Part shown: in pieces, positions 15,963-21,902 of the stretch
Position numbering within the stretch: position 1 is the stretch's first letter
Layout: every line of letters starts with the position of its first letter
Assembly: GCA_016704345.1 (NCBI GenBank)
Contig: JADJAH010000014.1
Span: forward strand, 1 to 21,902
Length of the DNA stretch: 21,902 nucleotides
Direction: 5' to 3'
Source of the DNA: Ignavibacteria bacterium
GTDB lineage: Bacteria > Bacteroidota > Ignavibacteria > Tepidaquicellales > Tepidaquicellaceae
The notes under the pieces: model-generated
Told to the model about the DNA's origin: nothing
Databases searched by the model: none
The model's input: the letters and a program-made list of their open reading frames with translations, nothing else
Made by a program: the position numbers and the translations under genes

Positions 15963-17330
15963 TGTGTCAAACTTCGCCGTAAAGTGCCTCAAAAACTTTG
16001 GCTCTTCTATAATTTTCAATCCTCTTGTAGTATCTTTTTTCTCCAGGACTCTCTCAAATACTTCAATCACATATTCAATATGGCTTTGAGTGTAAACCCT
16101 TCTCGGAATTGCAAGACGAACAAGTTCATTTGGCGCGGGAATTAGTTTGCCGTTGTCATCATATTTGCCGAACATAACTGAACCAATCTCAACCGACCGG
16201 ATTCCGCCCCGAGATAAAGCTCACACACAAGAGCCTGACCGGGGTATTGATCGACAGGAATATGTGAGTAAAGTGATTTCGCGTCAATATATACTGCATG
16301 TCCGCCAATAGGCCAAATTAATGGCACACCCATTTTGAATAGCTTCTCTCCTAGATACTCAGTACTTCTGATTCGATATCTTAAATAATCAGGATCGAAA
16401 ACTTCGCGAAGTCCTACTGCCATTGCCTCCATGTCCCTTCCGGAGAGCCCGCCGTAAGTCACAAATCCTTCAGTAATGATCAGGAGATTTGTACAGGCAT
16501 CAGATAAAGCCTGATCTTTCAATGCAAGGAATCCGCCCATGTTTACAAGTCCGTCTTTTTTCGCACTCATCACACAGCCATCACTTAAAGCGAACATCTT
16601 CTGCGCAATCTCTCTATACGAAACATTTTCAAAACCGGCTTCACGGTGTTGAATATAATATGCGTTCTCGGCTATCCTGCAACAATCGAGAATGAACAGA
16701 ATTTTATGTTGCTTGCATATCTCGCTGACTCTTTCTGCGTTATGCATGCTGACCGGCTGTCCACCGCCGCTGTTGTTTGTAACTGTGAGTATGACTGCTC
16801 CAATATTTTCAGCTCCGCGTTCTTTTATAAGCTGTTCAAGTTTCAGAAAACCATGTCTCCTTTGAACGGATGATACAACAACGGATGCTGAGAGATTCTT
16901 CTATCGGAATGTCAATGGCTTCCGCTCCGAAAATTCAATGTTGGCACGCGTAGTGTCGAAGTGAGTATTACTTATAAAGACCTTTCCTTGCCGCCAAGAT
17001 AGCCGTAAAGAATCCTTTCTCCCGCTCTTCCCTGATGGGTGGGGAGAATGTGTTCCGAATCCGGTAAGGTCTTTGATCTCTGATTCCATTCTGCCACTCT
17101 TTGAACCGGCATATGCCTCATCGCCGTCAAGCATTGCAGACCATTGTTTTGAACTCATTGCTGATGTGCCGCTGTCTGTGAGCAGATCTATGAGTACATG
17201 TTCCGATTTCAATTTGAAAGGATTGCAAAAAGGCTTCCCGAGAAAGTGAGTTCTTTGGTCTTCAGTCGTTACAACTTATTGGTTCGACTGATTTGATTTT
17301 GAATGGTTCAATGATTGTCCTGAAGTTCAT
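15951..17330 (-). CDS. tnaA: Tryptophanase (tryptophan indole-lyase), frameshifted
   Basis: A PLP-dependent beta-eliminating lyase that cleaves L-tryptophan to indole, pyruvate and ammonia in the cytoplasm. It starts at ATG 17330 (MNFRTIIEPFKIKSVEPI) and is about 459 aa, the normal length. Family blocks in order: HVLIDLLTDSGTSAMSSKQW, GDEAYAGS, ILPTHQGRAGERILYGYLGG (a second frame near 16975-17045), ISNTHFDTTRANIEF, GGGQPVSMHNAERVSEICK, LDCCRIAENAYYI, then SAKKDGLVNMGGF with the PLP lysine, EGFVTYGGLSGRDMEAMAVG, GGHAVYIDAK, SHIPVDQYPGQALVCELYL, RLAIPRRVYTQSHIEYVIE and PKFLRHFTAKFD. The C-terminal half (IPxDQxPxQALxCELY, TYTQ-type motif) fits tryptophanase better than tyrosine phenol-lyase. 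At least five indels interrupt it (near 17265, 17045, 16985, 16900-16750 and 16200). It is divergent from rmuC. Confidence 0.88.
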
Positions 17331-17388
17331 GTCTTAAAATTTGATGGTTATTTATATGACAATTTATGAAATCCTATGCTTAGATATT

Positions 17389-17402
17389 ATGACTTGTGTC
17401 AT
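17389..17402. promoter_or_regulatory. Palindrome ATGAC-N4-GTCAT between tnaA and rmuC, possible operator
   Basis: A 5-4-5 inverted repeat (ATGACTTGTGTCAT) sits 59 bp upstream of the tnaA start in the 229-bp AT-rich divergent spacer. Its geometry resembles sites of the CRP/FNR family, and tna operons are CRP-controlled in enterobacteria. No direct evidence ties it to either gene, and such a palindrome can occur by chance. Confidence 0.25.
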
Positions 17403-17559
17403 GTTTTGGAATATTTTAATTTTTTCAAAGGGCAACTAAGGAATATTCTTAACTTGCTGACGCAACACATAGCTAAATTCGATGAGTTCGCCATTTGCAT
17501 AGAATAATTCTTCACAAATTCCGTAATTGAAACATATTGAAAATTTAGGCTGTAAAATT

Positions 17560-19091
17560 GTGGAATTCAATCTGATTATATATTTACATCCGGATTAATA
17601 ATAGGTGTCTTGCTCTGTTTTATTTTTCTTCGACTTTACTATTCCTCTAAATTCACTGACAGAAAACTTTTGAAACTAGTATTGCTGGAAGCAAATGAAC
17701 TCCGCTGAAGATAGCCGGTCTGCCAGACAGAGAAAAGTTGAAAGACTTAACTTTGAATTGAAAAATCTTCAGAGACAACCTTCGATTCAAGAGAGTCAGA
17801 GCAAAAATCCAGTAAAGAGAACTTGAGAGAAACTATGTTGATATCAAAGCATTTAATATCAGAAGCAATGAATCTGAAGAATTGAAGAATAAGTTGAGCA
17901 GAAGAACAAATTCATACTTGGACTTAGCACGCAGCTGACCGAACTCAAGAAAGCAGAAGAAAATCTAAATGATAAACTCATAACACTCAGAGAAGAAATC
18001 GAGAACATACATAAAAATTCTTTGAAAGAATTTGCGAACATTGCCTCATCTGTAATTGACTTCAAATCAAAGACATTCAAAGATACAAACCAACATGGGA
18101 TGACGAATGTCATTGATCCTCTCAAAGAGTTTCTCTCGGTGATTTTAGAAGAAGATTGAAGATACGCGAAAGGAAGACATACAGGAAATTACTACTCTGA
18201 AAGAGAGATCAGACTACCAGGAATTGAATGTGAGACTGAGTGACGATGCAAATGCCTTGCCGGCGCATTGAAATCAGATGTGAAGATGCAGGGTAACTGG
18301 GGCGAAGACCGTCTGAGACTTATACTTGAGATGGAAGGATTACAAAGCCATATTGATTATGATTTTCAAAAGAGACTGGCAGACAGAGAAGAAGAAGCCA
18401 CCAAAATTCCGACTTCATCCTAAATCTCCCCTGATAAAAAAACATCTGATCATTGACAGCAAAGTTTTAGCTCAATGCATACGTAAATTATTTTAATGAG
18501 AACATCCGGCTAAGAAAAGTATTTTTGCAAATCACATTTCAAGTATCCTGGGAACCACATTGAAGGTTTGGCGGGAAGGAGCTACCAGTTTGTAGAAGGC
18601 ATGAATTCTCCGGATTATGTTCTGATGTTCATGCCAGTTGAGTCAGCTCTGACAATTGCAGTGAACGAGAATCCTGGGCATAGTAGACAGAGCATTGAAG
18701 AAGAAAATTGTGATCAAAACTCCTTCGACTTTGATAGCTACATTGAAAATAATTGCGCCTCTTATGGCAACGTGAGAAGAGAGTTGCTAATGTTGAAGAG
18801 ATCTTCAACAATGGGCTCTTGTATGATAGTTTGCGGGATTCCTCGAAGAGATGCTGAAGATTGAGAATGGACCCAGAGCTGCAAGGAGCTTACCGCGATG
18901 CGATGGACAAACTAAAAGATGGAAAGAAGAAAGTGATACGATCATAGGAAGATTTGAAAAGATCAAACAATCAGGTCACGGACTCAGAAGTCAATTCCGG
19001 AAGAATCTTACGGGATGCCGACTTTGTCGAGCTTATCCGGCAGCAGAAGAAATTGAAGTTTCAGACGACATTGAAATTAATTCGGAAATAA
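17560..19091 (+). CDS. rmuC: DNA recombination protein RmuC, heavily frameshifted
   Basis: RmuC-family protein: an N-terminal membrane anchor, a coiled coil and a nuclease-like domain, linked in E. coli to limiting inversions at short repeats. I place the start at GTG 17560 (VEFNLIIYL), running into SGLIIGVLLCFIFLRLYY after one indel. A coiled coil follows (LTELKKAEENLNDKLITLRE near 17940-18000), then EFANIASSVIDFKSKTFKD. The conserved core is LNVRLSDDANAL...ALKSDVKMQGNWGEDRLRLI (near 18220-18325), DFQKRLADRE, DFILNLPDKKHLIIDSKV (18410-18465), YQFVEGMNSPDYVLMFMPVE (18580-18640) and KIKQSGHGL near the end. A different frame finishes ILRDADFVELIRQQKK with TAA at 19089-19091. I count at least eight frame breaks, so no intact product is readable. 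The N-terminal boundary is less certain than the identity. The SDR gene begins 18 bp downstream. Confidence 0.85.
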
Positions 19092-19109
19092 TAATAATAC
19101 AGAAAACGA

Positions 19110-20022
19110 ATGAGCATATGTTATTCTTGGTTCAGGAGGTAGATTGGCAAGAACGCAAAGAGTCTAGGGGATATAACAATTTTGAGATTGTTCAGCCGAA
19201 TTCCGGTTCAAGTAAATCCTTCCGATGAACTAATGAAAGATATCTGCCTAATTGAGTCGAATCTTGATGCCGTACATAAGGAAGTTGCTTATCTCACAGC
19301 AGACTCAGGTATGAAACAAAAGTATGGAAGAACCAATGGGTCTGATAATGAAGAATGTTATTGATGCATGTGCATAGAATGAGAATTGCAAGTTGGTGTT
19401 TTGATAATGTCTATCTTTATGGAAAAGTTAACAGCAGAATGACCGAAGAGTCGAGCATCAATCCTTGCAGCGTGAAAGGAGATCACGAGAGATTGCAGAG
19501 ATGTTGATGAAAAGTTCGGCACGGAAATACTACTGCACTGATTGCAAGATCTGCAAATTTTTACGGTCCGGACACGCCGCTTCAGTTTGTCAATGTTCGG
19601 AAATGTTCGAAATAACACTTTCCAAAGGCAAGAAGCCAATGCGGGTTAATCAATGACAAAGTGAAGCATTCATTCACTTACACTCCGGATGCTGGGAAAG
19701 CTACTGCCTTGCGTGGCGAAAACACTGAAAGTGCATACAGTCAGGTGGCATCTGCCAACAGATCCAATGGCTCTTACCGGTGAGCAATTCATAAAACTGG
19801 CGGTCCGAGCTATGGTGCAGGAAACAAATGTAAGGTGCTTTCAAAAGGTATTGCAAAGTTTGTCGGCATTCAATGTGGCTTATGAGAAGAAATAATGAGA
19901 TGTTGTATCAGAATGAATTTGAGTATTTGTTTGACAGCACAAAGTTTGTGAAAGCATTTGGAATGGAACCGACGAGTTATAAAGAGGGGATTAAGGCTAC
20001 AGCGGAGTCGATGAAGCGATGA
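19110..20022 (+). CDS. SDR-family NAD(P)-dependent epimerase/dehydratase-like protein, heavily frameshifted
   Basis: Reconstruction across frames gives a Rossmann-fold protein of about 300 aa. The glycine-rich NAD(P) motif LGSGGRLART lies near 19125-19160, after ATG 19110 or 19118. It is followed by LRLFSRIPVQVNPSDELMK with the typical D-I-C/N segment (DICxIESNLDAV, near 19240), VAYLTA, DNIYLYGKVNSRMTEESSIN (near 19405-19465; the YG region is where the catalytic Tyr of extended SDRs lies), TALIARSANFYGPDTPLQFV (19525-19590) and INDKVKHSFTYTPDAGKATA (19650-19710). The C-terminus is QNEFEYLFDSTKFVKAFGME followed by PTSYKEGIKATAESM. These are landmarks of NAD-dependent epimerase/dehydratase proteins. 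Substrate unknown. At least seven indels break it. It is co-directional with rmuC and 18 bp away, probably the same transcript. Confidence 0.72.
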
Positions 20023-20513
20023 ACATGTTGAAGCTCAGTCTGGCAACATTTTGACACTGACGAACATTTCTTATCTTTCAGCAGCGGAGGTATTTGGAAA
20101 CTGAGTGCAATGTCCAAATACATTTTACCAAACACCTAGCCTAATTCTAAGACGTAAACTTATTTTATCAACTCTCATGAAACCCTTGGTCTTTATGCCT
20201 AAACGCAAAACCCCAAAACGGGCTTAAGAAACTCAGGAATTTTAGAGGAGAATATGAAACACTACCTCTGAATTTTATTCCGCTTCAAGTACAAATACTG
20301 TTTCAACTTGGGGTGAATCTTTTCAAATTCAAGACCGGAAGCAAAATATAGATCCGAAAATCTGAAGCAGATGGTAGTGTGTACAAAAGATTATAGCCAA
20401 AACCCGCAGGTCACTTCCTTGAAATAGAGCCTGTTAACAAGCCATTCCAACTAGAGGAGCCCCCACATTCTTACACATCAATGGAAGACTCACCGATACT
20501 CCTGATTACGTCA
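20023..20513. other. Unresolved region between the SDR gene and the minus-strand secreted protein
   Basis: An ATG at 20254 on the plus strand is preceded by a good ribosome site (AGAGGAG at 20244-20250), but the frame stops after five codons. Frame joining gives only fragments (LFKFKTGSKI, FLHINGRLTDTPDYVITG), none of a family I know. The minus strand here also shows short open stretches that could extend the gene at 20514-21564. Sequence errors make the two strands hard to tell apart, so I make no gene call. Confidence 0.3.
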
Positions 20514-21564
20514 TCACAGGCGAAAGGATACGCCAACGGAATTGATGAAATTATCACCGATAAACCAATCAACAAGCTCATCCTTGGAAGGATTGATGCT
20601 TAATCGTGGGAGCTTTTCCTGATAATAAGATTCCATATCGTGCTTAAGAATTTTATTTTTGCTTTTACAGGGCTGGGCATTTGGCGCAACTGATAGACAG
20701 CATTATCCAGTGCATATTTTCCATTTACAAATGTCTTTTCCATAGTTTGCTGCCTTCAGGCATTGGAGGAAAACTCTCTGCTCAGGCTTCCTAACCTTTG
20801 ACATATAGCTTTGAGAGTCTGACGAGAATAAATCTCCACCTCATTATGCCTCACTCCCCAGGCATCGTTCTTCTAACGTTAACATCGTATCCGGGGTTAT
20901 AGTATCCGTCTCCGTTCATATCAGTGCAACCCTGCATGCTTTCCCTCTTAAACAAGAATGTTAAATGGAAGTGCCTGCTCAATGAATAGATCGTCAATAT
21001 CATAAATATTGTCATACCAATCCAAAGCATGTGCTTTTCCGGTGGCTCTTACAAATATGGCGTAGTGAATTACACCCAACTTGTCCTTAGTTGATAAACA
21101 TGTACTGAAACTGCCTGCTCGGTGTCAATTGATGGCTTCCAACTGGCTTCATTATTGTAAAATGTGAATATGAAATGTTTACGCCATTGATCTTCTAAGC
21201 TCTAATTCTGAATTCAGAAAATTTGTGTAGTCCCTTCTAAAGGCATTTCGGTAGGAATCACTTCTTGTAAGTATTTCATTTATTTGAAATACACTACCGG
21301 TGAGTTCCGTTTTAGTATCAAAAGGAAAGTCAAGTCGGAAATGTTTATATCCTTACCTTTCTTTTGTCCAGTTCAGGCTCATCAGGAGAGAACCAAAAAC
21401 ACCGGCGCGCAGTACGCAACTAGATCTTTGACTGTCATAATGGAATCAGTACCCTCCCACACAGCGAAAGCTCAAGCTTTTTTGTTAAGAAATTCATCAG
21501 CTTCAGCTGTATCTAAAAACATAAACAGAAGAACTATAAAAAAGGCAGTTACTCTTGCAGGCAT
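20514..21564 (-). CDS. Putative secreted protein with an APVxWFSPDE-type start (Vps62-like?), heavily frameshifted
   Basis: A minus-strand gene becomes visible when frames are joined. ATG at 21564 gives a convincing signal peptide, MPARVTAFFIVLLFMFLDTA-EA, then DEFLNKK. Next come WEGTDSIMTVKDLVAYCAPV and FWFSPDEPELD (near 21380-21430), FPFDTKTEL (near 21310), SWKPSIDTEQAVSVHVYQLR (near 21100-21145), LGVIHYAIFVRATGKAHALD and WYDNIYDIDDLFIEQ (near 20970-21080), EGKHAG (near 20940), CTDMNGDGYYNPGYDVNVR (20870-20925, EF-hand-like), DSQSYMSKVRKPEQRVF and PPMPEGSKLWK (near 20740-20820), VNGKYALDNAVYQLRQMPSP and finally SKDELVDWFIGDNFINSVGV before TGA (20514-20516). The APV-FSPDE opening and a later EGKHA block recall Vps62-related proteins, but this is only a resemblance. 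About 350 aa if intact; at least eight indels or stops. Confidence 0.5.
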
Positions 21565-21868
21565 TTTATTAATGTTGATTTGGGCAATATCAGATTGTAA
21601 GAAATAATATTCAATGCAACTTCATTTTGTTATGCTTTCTTTCTTTGATAGTAATTTGCATTCTTTCCTTATTAGCTATAGTTTGTTTTTTACACGGAGA
21701 CTCACTGAGAGACAATGAAGTTTCACTGAGGTTAATCATTGAATGTCTTCCATATTTTTTTTGATACAGTGGTTCTGAATTTCCACAAGCTTTTGAAATG
21801 AAGTACTTTTAATTAAAATAGTCATACCAGTAGTTTCCATTTGCTTGTCCTCCGTTGAATCTCATTCC
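21565..21868. other. AT-rich intergenic sequence; no gene seen
   Basis: Neither strand shows a supportable gene. CACTGAG recurs at about 21702-21708 and 21722-21728, probably part of the spacer repeats. The part next to 21564 should contain the promoter of the minus-strand secreted protein. Confidence 0.35.
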
Positions 21869-21902
21869 AACTCTGTGTAACTCTGTGTAACTCTGTGTAA
21901 CT
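21869..21902. repeat. Tandem decamer repeat (AACTCTGTGT), running off the window
   Basis: Three full exact copies of AACTCTGTGT plus AACT reach the last base of the window, so the true copy number is unknown. The unit resembles the CACAGAGTTA-type spacer repeats seen in several Bacteroidota-like and other genomes. Confidence 0.85.

Noticed and set aside
15770..16145. Plus-strand frames spelling FNFQLSTFNFQL peptides
   Set aside because: They are produced by the TTTCAAC repeat and the antisense of tnaA.
15951..17330. Tyrosine phenol-lyase as an alternative to tryptophanase
   Set aside because: The C-terminal half (IPVDQYPGQALVCELY, VYTQSHIEYVIE, PKFLRHFTAKFD) follows the tryptophanase pattern; only the KKDGLVNMGGF block is compatible with both.
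17364..17402. 12-codon frame (MTQVIISKHRIS) upstream of tnaA as a TnaC-like leader peptide
   Set aside because: It has no tryptophan and no TnaC features, and its start lies within the palindrome; nothing supports attenuation control.
21284..21607. 107-codon plus-strand open frame ending in a hydrophobic stretch
   Set aside because: It is antisense to a minus-strand region with a clear signal peptide and ordered protein segments; its hydrophobic stretch overlaps the reverse of that signal peptide.

Overview
The window looks like a piece of an Ignavibacteria / Bacteroidota-type genome. The secreted protein at 4292-5553 ends in a type IX secretion (Por) sorting domain with the QNYPNPFNPSTRINYQLP signature typical of Ignavibacteria. 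A second secreted protein carries a dockerin-like Ca-binding module of the kind common in the same group. The sequence is moderately AT-rich, and clear Shine-Dalgarno sequences are scarce. No rRNA, tRNA, CRISPR array, transposase or phage gene was found.

Most genes are interrupted by single-base indels, many next to short homopolymers, and they resume in another frame with family motifs intact. This hits unrelated ordinary genes (helicase-nuclease, tnaA, rmuC, an SDR protein). The simplest reading is an under-polished long-read consensus rather than a field of pseudogenes. Damage is heaviest at both ends (1-3700 and 15900-21600) and light in the middle (4300-14900).

Layout, left to right: (1) 1-1665, C-terminal part of a UvrD/AddA-like helicase fused to a PD-(D/E)XK nuclease; (2) 1726-1953, a CAGGCAGG-rich inverted-repeat element; (3) 2204-3739, a secreted metallophosphoesterase with a dockerin-like tail, followed by a near-perfect terminator; (4) 4292-5553, a T9SS-exported protein with an adhesin-like domain, followed by a strong terminator; (5) 6291-15789, three large co-directional genes of unknown function, here called A (about 1764 aa), B (about 942 aa) and C (about 445 aa). 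They are tightly spaced, B and C overlap by ATGA, and none has a signal peptide or a recognisable catalytic domain; (6) tryptophanase tnaA on the minus strand, convergent with C, its stop codon lying inside a heptamer tandem repeat; (7) divergent rmuC followed by an SDR-family NAD(P)-dependent protein; (8) on the minus strand at 20514-21564, a badly broken secreted protein that becomes visible only when frames are joined; (9) a decamer tandem repeat running off the right edge.

The A-B-C operon is the best candidate for an undescribed system. It is about 9.5 kb of large, soluble-looking, beta-rich proteins expressed as a unit. I have the impression that relatives exist in distant phyla, but I cannot name the family and assign no function.
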